In this document: positions 9,414-15,889 of the stretch, in pieces
Position numbering within the stretch: the first letter of the stretch is position 1
Layout of the letters: every line of letters begins with the position of its first letter
Origin: an uncultured Oscillospiraceae bacterium
GTDB lineage: Bacteria; Bacillota; Clostridia; Oscillospirales; Oscillospiraceae
Direction: 5' to 3'
NCBI GenBank assembly: GCA_905236265.1
Contig: CAJOOV010000051.1
Location: 1-29,352 of the forward strand
Length of the DNA: 29,352 nt
Program-made: the position numbers and the translations under genes
Notes under the pieces: generated by a model
Seen by the model: only the letters and a program-made list of their open reading frames with translations
What the model was told of the DNA's origin: nothing
Databases searched by the model: none

Positions 9414-9442
9414 ATTATAGACGATAAAGCACGGTTTGAAAA
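9414..9442 (-). promoter_or_regulatory. Promoter of glnS
   Basis: On the minus strand a perfect TATAAT (9419-9414) lies 17 nt after a weak -35 (TTTTCA). Transcription would begin near 9407, giving a leader of about 28 nt and room only for the TTG or the later ATG start. Confidence 0.6.
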
Positions 9443-9457
9443 GAGGAAATTGCGGAA

Positions 9458-9487
9458 TTGACAGAAGAAAGCCGTCTATGTCATACT
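9458..9487 (+). promoter_or_regulatory. Promoter of the Mrr-like nuclease gene
   Basis: A perfect TTGACA (9458-9463) is followed after 18 nt by CATACT (9482-9487). It is divergent from the glnS promoter, with about 15 nt between the two -35 boxes. The -10 box is only a moderate match. Confidence 0.5.
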
Positions 9488-9510
9488 AAGGTCAGTCAGG
9501 AGGGGGCGTT

Positions 9511-10062
9511 GTGATGAAGAGCAGGCAGGTTCAGGACGGATATGATTATGAGCTTTTTGCCGCCGGGGAGCTGAAGCGCCGGGGCTTTCGCAGAATCCGG
9601 CAGACTGCCAAAAGCCGGGATTACGGCGTGGATCTGCTGGCGGAGTATCAGGGGCGCAGCTATGCCGTGCAGTGTAAATACTACACCCGCCCCGTGGACG
9701 GCTCGGCGGTTCAGGAGGCGGTGGCAGGCATGGCCTTCTATGACTGCGAGCGGGCACTGGTTATCACAAACAGCACCTTCACCGACGGGGCAAGGGCGCT
9801 GGCGCAGGCCAACGGCGTGGAGCTATTTGAGGGCATATCCCCCCGCCCCGGCTTCTGGCAGAGGCGCAGGCCATGGGAGCTGGTGCTGCTGGCGGTGCAG
9901 TGCGTGGTGTTCGGGCTGATTCTTCGGGAGATGTCCGCCCAGCAGACGCTGAGTCTCAGGGGTGTGGGCTATTTGCTGCTGTTCTGTTTCCCTGTGAGCT
10001 ATCTGAGCGTGCGCCTGCTGGGCTTTTGCATCCGTCTGCTTCAAAAGCGGAACATCAACTGA
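9511..10062 (+). CDS. Membrane-anchored Mrr-type restriction endonuclease-like protein
   Basis: A 183-residue protein with an N-terminal Mrr/restriction-endonuclease-like domain (about residues 10-110) and two hydrophobic helices near residues 121-140 and 152-176. The nuclease core looks intact: E14, D41 in DYGVDLL, and Q54-K56 in YAVQCKYY, matching the D...QxK variant of the PD-(D/E)xK fold, followed by the ALVITNSTFTDGA strand and helix. Mrr-type enzymes cut modified or otherwise unusual DNA; the membrane tail suggests action at the membrane, perhaps on incoming DNA, which is inference. AGGAGG lies 7 nt before the GTG at 9511; ATG at 9514 is equally possible. The gene stands alone and its 3' end overlaps sigG by 8 bp in convergent orientation. 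Confidence 0.75.
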   Translation: MMKSRQVQDGYDYELFAAGELKRRGFRRIRQTAKSRDYGVDLLAEYQGRSYAVQCKYYTRPVDGSAVQEAVAGMAFYDCERALVITNSTFTDGARALAQANGVELFEGISPRPGFWQRRRPWELVLLAVQCVVFGLILREMSAQQTLSLRGVGYLLLFCFPVSYLSVRLLGFCIRLLQKRNIN

Positions 10063-10831
10063 TGCTCTTTTTCAGCTGCTGGATAGCCCCTTTTTCCAGC
10101 CGGGACACCTGCGCCTGAGAGATACCCACCTCCTGAGAGACCTCCATCTGCGTCTTGCCCTGAAAGAAACGGAGCTGGATGATATGACGCTCCCGCTCGT
10201 TGAGGCGGGCAATGGCATCCTTCAGTGCCAGATGGGTCAGCCACCTTTCGTCCGTGTTTTTCTCGTCCTTCACCTGATCCATCACGCACACCGTGTCCCC
10301 GCTGTCGGAAAAGACCGGCTCGTACAGGCTCACCGGGTCGGAAATCGCCTCCAGCGCAATCACCACCTCGTCCCGGCGCAGCTCCATGATGCGGGCAATC
10401 TCGTCTATGGTGGGCTCCCGCTGGTGGTCTCTGGCAAACTGCTCCTTCGTCTGAAGAATGTGATAGGCGGTATCCCGCAGGGAGCGGCTGATGCGTACCG
10501 AGGAGGAATCCCGCAAAAAGCGGCGCACCTCTCCCAGAATGAGCGGTACGCCGTATGTGCTGAATTTGACTTCAAACTGGTCGCAGTCAAAGCGGTCAAT
10601 CGCCTTCAGAAGGCCGATACAGCCCACCTGAAACAGATCATCCATGTTTTCTCCCCTGCCGGAAAAGCGCTGTATCACTGACAGCACCAGACGCAGGTTG
10701 CCCTCCACCATCTGTTCCCTCGCCTGCTGGTCTCCTGCCTTCACCCTGCGGAGCAGCTCGGTCATCTCACTACTCTTCAACACCTTCAGTCTTGCGGTGT
10801 TCACGCCGCAGATTTCAACCTTACCGTGCAT
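10055..10831 (-). CDS. sigG: RNA polymerase late forespore sigma factor SigG
   Basis: A 258-residue sigma-70-family factor matching sigma-G, the late forespore factor. The N-terminus KVEICGVNTARLKVL is diagnostic for sigma-G; region 2 follows (NLRLVLSVIQRFSGRGENMDDLFQVGCIGLLKAIDRFD, then KFSTYGVPLILGEVRRFLRD) and region 4 ends in MEVSQEVGISQAQVSRLEKGAI. The ATG at 10831 has GGGAGG seven bases upstream, but that site is the 3' arm of a long hairpin (separate entry). It follows spoIIGA-sigE as in Bacillus, 70 nt after sigE. Its 3' end overlaps the convergent nuclease gene by 8 bp with no terminator visible in between. Identity is firm. Confidence 0.96.
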   Translation of the reverse strand: MHGKVEICGVNTARLKVLKSSEMTELLRRVKAGDQQAREQMVEGNLRLVLSVIQRFSGRGENMDDLFQVGCIGLLKAIDRFDCDQFEVKFSTYGVPLILGEVRRFLRDSSSVRISRSLRDTAYHILQTKEQFARDHQREPTIDEIARIMELRRDEVVIALEAISDPVSLYEPVFSDSGDTVCVMDQVKDEKNTDERWLTHLALKDAIARLNERERHIIQLRFFQGKTQMEVSQEVGISQAQVSRLEKGAIQQLKKSIS

Positions 10832-10838
10832 AAGATAA

Positions 10839-10875
10839 CCTCCCGTGATACTGCTAACAGTATCTCCACGGGAGG
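10839..10875 (-). promoter_or_regulatory. Hairpin masking the sigG ribosome binding site
   Basis: CCTCCCGTG (10839-10847) pairs with CACGGGAGG (10867-10875) and ATACTG (10848-10853) with CAGTAT (10858-10863), with a 4-nt loop and a 3-nt bulge: 15 bp in all. On the minus-strand RNA the 3' arm ends in GGGAGG, the Shine-Dalgarno of sigG, so the folded form should block translation. On the plus strand the same hairpin is followed by CTTTTTCT and could act as a terminator for antisense transcription. Confidence 0.8.
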
Positions 10876-10887
10876 CTTTTTCTATTC
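10858..10887 (-). promoter_or_regulatory. Candidate sigma-F/sigma-G promoter of sigG
   Basis: On the minus strand GAATA (10887-10883) and GGAGATACTG (10867-10858) are 15 nt apart, close to the sigma-F/sigma-G pattern (GywTA, about 16 nt, GGnnAnAnTw). The -10 element is part of the 5' arm of the sigG hairpin, so RNA starting about 7 nt downstream, near 10850, would lack that arm. This is a motif match read by eye. Confidence 0.5.
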
Positions 10888-10901
10888 ATACTCCGGCTTG
10901 T

Positions 10902-11612
10902 CTACCCTTCCAGACGAACCATTTCCTTTCTCAGTCTGGCGATAATCCGCTTTTCCAGCCGGGAGATGTAGGATTGGGAAATGCCCAGCCTGTCCGCCAC
11001 CTCCTTCTGGGTGCAGGCACGCCTTCCGCTGAGGCCGAACCGGCTGGAAATGATGGTTCTGTCCCGCTCGTTCAGCCGGGACAGGGCAATGGCCAGCATC
11101 TCCCGGTCCACATCGTCCTCCATGGGGCGGATAATCAGATCGCTCTCCGTCCCCAGAACATCGCTGAGCAAAAGCTCGTTGCCGTCCCAATCCGTATTCA
11201 GCGGCTCGTCAAAGGAGACCTCCCCCTTCTGGTTGGCGGTCTTGCGGAGATACATCAGAATCTCGTTTTCAATACACCGGGAGGCATAGGTTGCCAGCTT
11301 GATCTTTTTCTCCGGGTCAAAGGTATTCACCGCCTTCACCAGCCCTATGGTGCCGATGGAGATCAGATCCTCCAGATTCACCCCGGTATTGTCAAAGCGC
11401 CGGGCAAGGTAGACCACCAGCCGGAGATTGTGCTCGATCAGCGTGTTTCTGGCGCTGAGCTCTCCCGCTCTGGTGCGAAGGAGCAGCTCCCGCTCCGTCT
11501 CCCGATCCAGCGGAGGCGGAAGCACGTCGCTGCCGCCGATGTAGTGCAGACCCTGTGCGGGCAGCAGGCGGTAAAACAGCCTGTGAAGCGCCTGAAGCCA
11601 TGTATTTTCCAT
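10902..11612 (-). CDS. sigE: RNA polymerase early mother-cell sigma factor SigE (pro-form)
   Basis: A 236-residue pro-sigma-E. The first ~24 residues are a hydrophobic, basic pro-sequence (MENTWLQALHRLFYRLLPAQ) ending at HYIGGSDVLPPPL, the conserved region where SpoIIGA cleaves in Bacillus. Region 2 (NLRLVVYLARRFDNTGVNLEDLISIGTIGLVKAVNTFD, ATYASRCIENEILMYLR) and region 4 (CTQKEVADRLGISQSYISRLEKRI) are intact. GGGAGGGA precedes the ATG at 11612; the frame remains open upstream across the end of spoIIGA, but that extension is not sigma-like. It lies 17 nt after spoIIGA and 70 nt before sigG, the classical spoIIG-sigG order, and is expected to be Spo0A-activated with spoIIGA. Confidence 0.96.
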   Translation of the reverse strand: MENTWLQALHRLFYRLLPAQGLHYIGGSDVLPPPLDRETERELLLRTRAGELSARNTLIEHNLRLVVYLARRFDNTGVNLEDLISIGTIGLVKAVNTFDPEKKIKLATYASRCIENEILMYLRKTANQKGEVSFDEPLNTDWDGNELLLSDVLGTESDLIIRPMEDDVDREMLAIALSRLNERDRTIISSRFGLSGRRACTQKEVADRLGISQSYISRLEKRIIARLRKEMVRLEG

Positions 11613-11629
11613 GAGAATCCCTCCCGTTT

Positions 11630-12472
11630 TCAGTCCACGCCGATGACACCCTGATAGCTCCCGTCGGACAGACGCTCCGGACAAAGCGCCACCACCTGCC
11701 CCTCCACCCGCACCTTGCCAATCTCCGCCCAATCCGTATTCACGCCCAGCAGCAACCGTCTCCCGCCCCCTGCGCTGCGATACGGAATCAGACGGACTCT
11801 GCCTGTCCCCCACTGAGGCGCACAGCGTTCAAAGCAGGCAATGGGGTCGTCAGGGTTCAGTGCCTCCCCCCTCTCCGGCAAAAGGGGCGCAACTGCCTGT
11901 ATCTCCGCAGCCAATACCGGCCTGCCCCGGCTGTCCGTGAGCAGGTTGCCGCTGTCACGAAGGGCGGTCAGGCGCACCTCTCTCCCATCCCAGTGCAGCG
12001 TGACAGGAACCAGCTCCCCTCCGTGGGCAGGGGCAAGCCTGCTCCACAATGTGGACGAGAGCCAGCAGCACAGTGCGCCGGAGAGCAGCAGCGCTCTGGC
12101 ATCCTGCCCCGTCACCGGGATACCTCTGGGAAAGCCTGCGGCGGAATCCGAAAAGCAGGCCACCAGCACCAGCATTCCCGCAAGCGCCCCGGACAGTCCC
12201 AGAAAAGCCCCCCAGCGGCGAAGCAGTCCCCTGTTCCAGCCAAAGGCCACGCCTGACAGCAGCACTGACCACAGCAGGCGGACCGGCGGCGTGTTCAGTA
12301 TGCCGAAGTCGGGCAGAAAGACCGCCACAGCATACACGCCTCCTGTCCCTGCCGCAAGGAGCAGGCGCAGCCTGTTCACCGGGGAGGCGGTGAGCCTTGC
12401 GGCGGAGAGCAGCAGCAGATAGTCCAGCGCTCCGTTCATACAAAAGACAATGTCTCCATAGATGACAGTCAT
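11630..12472 (-). CDS. spoIIGA: Pro-sigma-E processing aspartic protease SpoIIGA
   Basis: A 280-residue membrane aspartic protease that cleaves pro-sigma-E after asymmetric division, in response to the forespore signal SpoIIR. The N-terminal half has about five hydrophobic helices (roughly 8-26, 36-55, 62-80, 88-107 and 126-144); the C-terminal half is the soluble protease domain with the catalytic Asp at D173 in LRDSGNLLTDS and the family strand LIPYRSAGG. The ATG at 12472 has GGGAGGGA upstream and the protein then begins at the family start MTVIYGDIVF. It is the first gene of the spoIIGA-sigE operon. Sequence between the motifs is divergent, as usual for this family, but the motif and context leave little doubt. 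Confidence 0.95.
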   Translation of the reverse strand: MTVIYGDIVFCMNGALDYLLLLSAARLTASPVNRLRLLLAAGTGGVYAVAVFLPDFGILNTPPVRLLWSVLLSGVAFGWNRGLLRRWGAFLGLSGALAGMLVLVACFSDSAAGFPRGIPVTGQDARALLLSGALCCWLSSTLWSRLAPAHGGELVPVTLHWDGREVRLTALRDSGNLLTDSRGRPVLAAEIQAVAPLLPERGEALNPDDPIACFERCAPQWGTGRVRLIPYRSAGGGRRLLLGVNTDWAEIGKVRVEGQVVALCPERLSDGSYQGVIGVD

Positions 12473-12500
12473 GCTCTCCCTCCCCGGACAATCTGGCTTC

Positions 12501-12506
12501 AGTATA
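12501..12506 (-). promoter_or_regulatory. Candidate -10 box of the spoIIGA-sigE operon
   Basis: TATACT on the minus strand, 28 nt before the spoIIGA start, has no acceptable -35 box at 17 nt. That is what an activator-dependent promoter such as the Spo0A-controlled spoIIG promoter of Bacillus looks like. I see no convincing pair of 0A boxes by eye. Confidence 0.4.
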
Positions 12507-12566
12507 AACCCCTGCGGGGACAGAAAAGCGTCAGACCCGGTAGCGGCACGGGAAGAATCCGTGGAC

Positions 12567-12608
12567 AAAAAAGGCTCTGTTGGGAGAAGCTTTCCCCCAA
12601 ACAGAGCC
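12567..12608 (-). terminator. Intrinsic terminator of the glycosyltransferase gene
   Basis: An inverted repeat of about 13 bp with a wobble (arms GGCTCTGTT and AACAGAGCC, 12573-12608) begins 12 nt after the stop codon and is followed on the minus strand by six T (12572-12567). It isolates the gene from the spoIIGA promoter. Confidence 0.88.
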
Positions 12609-12620
12609 GATTCCATCAAA

Positions 12621-13643
12621 TCAGTTGAACTTATAGATTTTCCGTGCCAGACGGTACAGACCCACACTGAGCTTTCGCCCCTGATAGCCGGGCAGGTTGG
12701 AGACCATGGACAGGGAGCGGTATTTCAGCTTGCGGTAGAGATAGCTGTCCGTCTCCTTCAGATAATCCCACAATTCGTCCTTCTTCTTCAGGTTTTCCTC
12801 CGTGCCGGAGATGATGAGGAAGATAGAGGAAATGGTCATCATCATGGACAGATAGCGGCACATATACCGGTACAGCTTCCGGTTGGTCTTGCGAAGGCTC
12901 ATCACGTCGCAGCAGCGCAGCATAATCTTCGTCACCCGAACCTGCTGGTCTACCCGTCTGACCATCACGCTCTCGTTGACGCTCTGATCCTCCCGGCCGA
13001 TAAAGTAGCGGTAGAAATCCAAATCCATATAGTACATGGACTTGACAAAAGGCAGAGGCTGGTAGACAAAGATATTGTCCACATAGAATGTGTGCTTGGG
13101 CAGCTCCAGACCGCACTGGTGCAGAAGCTCCGTGCGGTAGAAAACGGAGTGCATCAGCAGATACTCCGAGGGCGACCAGTGCCCCACATCCTTCCACTGA
13201 AATACAGTGTTCTCCGGAAAGACGCCGGAATAGCGCACGGTGTGGCTGGTCTGATCCTGAACATGCTCGTAGACATAGTTGCAGATCAGAAGGTCAACAA
13301 GGTTCCCCTCCTCTGCCCAGCCTCTCAGCGTGTCCAGAACGGTTTTCAGCGCCGCCTCATCTACCCAGTCGTCAGAGTCCACCACCTTGTAGTACAGTCC
13401 GGAGGCGTTTCGAATGCCCTGATTCACGCCCTCGCCGTGGCCGCCGTTGGGCTGGTGGATGACCCGGACGATCTCCGGGTACTGCCGGGCATAGCGGTCC
13501 GCAATGGATGCGGTGTCGTCGGTAGAGCCGTCATCGACCAGAATAATCTCTACCTCCTGCCCTCCGGTGAGCAGTGTTTCGATGCAGTGGGACATATAGG
13601 CCGCCGAGTTATAGCACGGCACGGCAAAGGTCAGTAGCTTCAC
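12621..13643 (-). CDS. Family 2 glycosyltransferase
   Basis: A 340-residue inverting GT-A glycosyltransferase (family 2) that would transfer a sugar from a nucleotide-sugar donor. The N-terminal catalytic domain shows TFAVPCYNSAAYM, the nucleotide-binding VDDGSTDDT (36-44), and the metal-binding motif VVDSDDW (DSDD at 89-92). The C-terminal third is basic, tyrosine-rich and helical, with a hydrophobic patch near 270-282 but no clear membrane helices, so it may be peripheral. The start is GTG at 13643 with AAGGAG upstream. It is a single-gene unit with a strong promoter and terminator, set between dpaB and spoIIGA. Acceptor and sugar cannot be read from sequence; a spore-surface or envelope polysaccharide role is only a guess from the position. 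Confidence 0.85.
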   Translation of the reverse strand: MKLLTFAVPCYNSAAYMSHCIETLLTGGQEVEIILVDDGSTDDTASIADRYARQYPEIVRVIHQPNGGHGEGVNQGIRNASGLYYKVVDSDDWVDEAALKTVLDTLRGWAEEGNLVDLLICNYVYEHVQDQTSHTVRYSGVFPENTVFQWKDVGHWSPSEYLLMHSVFYRTELLHQCGLELPKHTFYVDNIFVYQPLPFVKSMYYMDLDFYRYFIGREDQSVNESVMVRRVDQQVRVTKIMLRCCDVMSLRKTNRKLYRYMCRYLSMMMTISSIFLIISGTEENLKKKDELWDYLKETDSYLYRKLKYRSLSMVSNLPGYQGRKLSVGLYRLARKIYKFN

Positions 13644-13680
13644 AGTGTTCGCTCCTTATCACAGATCAGGTGTACTGGCT

Positions 13681-13709
13681 AGTATAACACAGTTTTTCCA
13701 CTCTGTTAA
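13681..13709 (-). promoter_or_regulatory. Strong sigma-A promoter of the glycosyltransferase gene
   Basis: On the minus strand TTAACA (13709-13704) and TATACT (13686-13681) are 17 nt apart, and the -10 is extended (TGT directly before it). Five of six positions match consensus in each box. Confidence 0.75.
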
Positions 13710-13791
13710 GGGCGAAAGTGACGAATTTTTCCTGAATCAGCCCAATGACAGCCCCGGATGCTGAACTATTTGACGGCAACGAGGCAAAGGG

Positions 13792-13817
13792 ACGGGGAAA
13801 TCAGACGGTTGCCCCGT
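13792..13817 (-). terminator. Weak hairpin after dpaB
   Basis: ACGGGG (13792-13797) and CCCCGT (13812-13817) can pair just after the dpaB stop, with a 14-nt loop. There is no T-tract on the minus strand, so termination here is uncertain. Confidence 0.25.
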
Positions 13818-13823
13818 GGGTGG

Positions 13824-14417
13824 TCAATTCTCCCCCTCGTTTCCCAGAAGCAGCGGCTGGAGCTGTCTCCCCTCAAGAGCGGCCTGCGCCGCCGCCGTCA
13901 CCTGAGCCATGTCCGCAACCAGAGAGGCTGGCTTTCCCACCGGGTCATCCTGACGGAAGGGTACGCAGTAATAGCCCTTCCGGCTGAGCAGATCTCCCAG
14001 ATTGCGCAAGGAGACAGATAAACCGTCGTTGGTGGAGGGGGCAATCAGCACCGGTCTGCCGTTTCTCAGGTGTGCCTTTGCCGCCATGGTGATGGCTGTA
14101 TCCGTGATTCCCGCCGCCAGCTTTCCCATGGTGTTGCCGGTACAGGGGGCGATAATCAGCAGATCCAAAAGCCCCTTGGGGCCGATAGGCTCTGTTGCCG
14201 TGATGGTATCCCGGACGCTTTCGCCGCATACTGTCTCCAGCTCCCGGCGCAGGGCGTCTGCTGTCCCGAAGCGGGTATCCTGACCTCCGCTGGCAGAGAG
14301 AATCGGCATGACGCTGCGGCACCGGGGGGCGAGGTCAGAGAGTGCGTCCAGTGCTTTTCTGTGGGTGCAGTAGGAGCCGCACATGGCAAAGCCGATGCGG
14401 GCATCTTCCAATCTCAT
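13824..14417 (-). CDS. dpaB: Dipicolinate synthase subunit B
   Basis: A 197-residue flavoprotein-family protein matching DpaB (SpoVFB). With DpaA it converts the lysine-pathway intermediate dihydroxytetrahydrodipicolinate to dipicolinic acid in the mother cell; the product is exported into the spore core and chelates calcium. Visible marks are IGFAMCGSYCTHRKAL at the N-terminus, LIIAPCTGNTMGKLAAGITDTAITMAAKAHLRN in the flavin-binding fold, and APSTNDGLSVSLRNLGDLL near residue 130-150. The ATG at 14417 overlaps the dpaA stop by four bases (ATGA). No lysine-pathway genes (asd, dapG, dapA) follow, unlike the Bacillus operon. Identity is firm. Confidence 0.94.
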   Translation of the reverse strand: MRLEDARIGFAMCGSYCTHRKALDALSDLAPRCRSVMPILSASGGQDTRFGTADALRRELETVCGESVRDTITATEPIGPKGLLDLLIIAPCTGNTMGKLAAGITDTAITMAAKAHLRNGRPVLIAPSTNDGLSVSLRNLGDLLSRKGYYCVPFRQDDPVGKPASLVADMAQVTAAAQAALEGRQLQPLLLGNEGEN

Positions 14418-15292
14418 AGCTCCAACTCCTGCAAAATATGATAGACAGTGTCCCTTAATATGACCCCTGCGCTGGCAGGAGCCACCTTGCCCGGCAGCGA
14501 AAGCGCCCAGATCACCTTCACGCCCAGCTGTGCCGCCGCCTTCTGGTTCACCCCTCCGGGGCGGGAGGAGAGATCAATCACCAGACAGCCCTCCTTCAGA
14601 TCAATCAGCTGAGGGTAGTCCAGCACACGGGCGGGGACGGTATTGATAATCAGATCATAGGGGCTGAGCCAGCCGGTGAGCTGTCCGGTATGCTCCGCCT
14701 GATAGCCGTAGGCCTCGATCCATGCCAGATCGCCGTAGCTTCTGGCGGACACGGTCACCTTTGCCCCAAGGCCGTGCAGTCTGTGGGCAAGAATCTTCCC
14801 CAATCGTCCGAAGCCGATCACCAGCACCCGCTGACCGTACAGCGTGGTGGGAAGTTCCTCCATGGCAATCTGGATGGCTCCCTCCGCCGTAGGTACCGCA
14901 TTGGCAACCGCCAGCTCCTCCCGGTCAAAATAGTCCCGGATAATCAGTCCCTTTTGCTCTGCCAGCACCCGCATTTCCGCCGTCACCCGGCCGGCGCACA
15001 CAATCTGTCCGCTGCTGAGTCCCTTCAAAAGCTCCTCCGCCGGCAGGCGAAGGTCGGACAGCGGGGCGTTCAGGATTCCGTTTCCCACCGTCACCGGAAG
15101 GGGCAGAATCACACAGTCCGCATGCTCCATGCCCCGCAGGGTGTCCGAGCCGGGAAGCAGGGCAGGGTCAGGTCTGTGCTCCATGGCAAAGGTCTCCACC
15201 TTGTGGCCATCTTCCTGTAAACACTGCGCCAGCTTCACCTGACGCAGATCGCCGCCTGCTACCCAGAAATTCAACGCTCTTCGCATTGGCAT
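14414..15292 (-). CDS. dpaA: Dipicolinate synthase subunit A
   Basis: A 292-residue DpaA (SpoVFA), the NAD(P)-binding subunit of dipicolinate synthase, active in the mother cell late in sporulation. The N-terminal domain begins with WVAGGDLRQVKLAQCL, and a Rossmann fold follows from about residue 148 (RVLVIGFGRLGKILAHRLHGLGAKVTVSAR); the C-terminus has LIINTVPARVL and the SSRPGGVN motif. I place the start at ATG 15292; an in-frame ATG two codons later (15286) has better spacing from the AAGG site, so either is possible. A good sigma-K-like promoter lies just upstream (separate entry). It is followed by dpaB with a 4-bp overlap. Confidence 0.94.
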   Translation of the reverse strand: MPMRRALNFWVAGGDLRQVKLAQCLQEDGHKVETFAMEHRPDPALLPGSDTLRGMEHADCVILPLPVTVGNGILNAPLSDLRLPAEELLKGLSSGQIVCAGRVTAEMRVLAEQKGLIIRDYFDREELAVANAVPTAEGAIQIAMEELPTTLYGQRVLVIGFGRLGKILAHRLHGLGAKVTVSARSYGDLAWIEAYGYQAEHTGQLTGWLSPYDLIINTVPARVLDYPQLIDLKEGCLVIDLSSRPGGVNQKAAAQLGVKVIWALSLPGKVAPASAGVILRDTVYHILQELEL

Positions 15293-15321
15293 CCACCTTC
15301 CTTTCCCATTCTGGGATAGTC

Positions 15322-15349
15322 CAGCGTATGCCGCAGGCGCCGTCAGGTG
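15322..15349 (-). promoter_or_regulatory. Candidate sigma-K promoter of dpaA-dpaB
   Basis: On the minus strand CAC (15349-15347), 16 nt, then CATACGCTG (15330-15322) match the sigma-K pattern (AC, 16-17 nt, CATAnnnTA) at all but the last base. This agrees with the known late mother-cell expression of dipicolinate synthase in Bacillus. No sigma-A promoter is evident here. Confidence 0.55.
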
Positions 15350-15353
15350 TGAC

Positions 15354-15815
15354 TCACCGTTCCCAGCAGCAGGCGGATTCCAGAAAAGCGGCAAAGGCGG
15401 CCAGTCCCTCCCTGTCCTCGGCAGTAAAGCGGTTCAGGCTGGGGCTGTCAATGTCCAGCACGGCGGATACTGCGCCGTCACTGTGCATGGGAATCACGAT
15501 CTCCGAATTGGAGGCACTGTCACAGGCAATATGACCGGGAAAGGCATGGACATCCGGGACAAGCTGTATCTCGTCCTGCTGCGCCGCAGTGCCGCAGACC
15601 CCTCTGCCCAGAGGGATACGGATGCAGGCGGGCTTGCCCTGAAAAGGCCCCAGCACCAGCTCCTCCCCTTTTCGCAGATAGAAGCCTGCCCAGTTCAGCC
15701 CCTCCAGAGCGTCCATGAGCAGCGCCGAAGCGTTGGACAGGTTGGCAATCAGATCCCGCTCCCCCTCCACCAGAGCGGAGAGCTGAGCACAGAGCAGTTC
15801 ATAAGATTCGATCAT
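15354..15815 (-). CDS. msrC: Free methionine-(R)-sulfoxide reductase (GAF-domain)
   Basis: A 153-residue single GAF-domain protein of the fRMsr family, which reduces free methionine-R-sulfoxide using cysteine thiols. The family's three cysteines are C64, C74 (GRGVCGTAAQ) and C98 (GHIACDSASNSEIVIP); their spacing of 10 and 24 residues equals that of the characterised E. coli enzyme (C84, C94, C118). The substrate loop and NWAGFYL strand are also present. I prefer ATG 15815, with AGAGG 8 nt upstream, over an in-frame GTG at 15824. A weak promoter (TTGTGT, 17 nt, TAAGAT) lies upstream, next to an sdpR operator candidate. It precedes dpaA, but the latter seems to have its own promoter. Confidence 0.92.
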   Translation of the reverse strand: MIESYELLCAQLSALVEGERDLIANLSNASALLMDALEGLNWAGFYLRKGEELVLGPFQGKPACIRIPLGRGVCGTAAQQDEIQLVPDVHAFPGHIACDSASNSEIVIPMHSDGAVSAVLDIDSPSLNRFTAEDREGLAAFAAFLESACCWER

Positions 15816-15833
15816 AGCATTCACCTCTTTTTC

Positions 15834-15862
15834 ATCTTACCACGGCATGGTGAGAGACACAA
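15834..15862 (-). promoter_or_regulatory. Weak promoter of msrC
   Basis: On the minus strand TTGTGT (15862-15857) and TAAGAT (15839-15834) are 17 nt apart. It begins two bases from the palindrome at 15865-15884, so SdpR could also influence it. Confidence 0.35.
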
Positions 15863-15864
15863 CT

Positions 15865-15884
15865 ATTTAGATTTTTCTCTAAAT
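15865..15884. promoter_or_regulatory. Operator candidate 1 (upstream of sdpR promoter)
   Basis: ATTTAGA (15865-15871) and TCTAAAT (15878-15884) form a perfect 7+7 palindrome with a 6-nt centre. The half-site TTAGA is shared with the second palindrome at 15919-15942, suggesting the same binding protein, most simply SdpR. Confidence 0.55.
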
Positions 15885-15889
15885 TCCTG

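Noticed and set aside
9380..9480. T-box or other riboswitch before glnS
   Set aside because: The promoter is only about 28 nt from the start codon, leaving no room for a T-box leader.
12473..12566. Spo0A boxes before spoIIGA
   Set aside because: A few TTGTCC/TGTCCCC-like words occur, but none matches TGTCGAA well or has the expected pairing and spacing.
12462..13637. 391-codon open frame on the plus strand
   Set aside because: Antisense to the glycosyltransferase gene and its terminator; no family resemblance.
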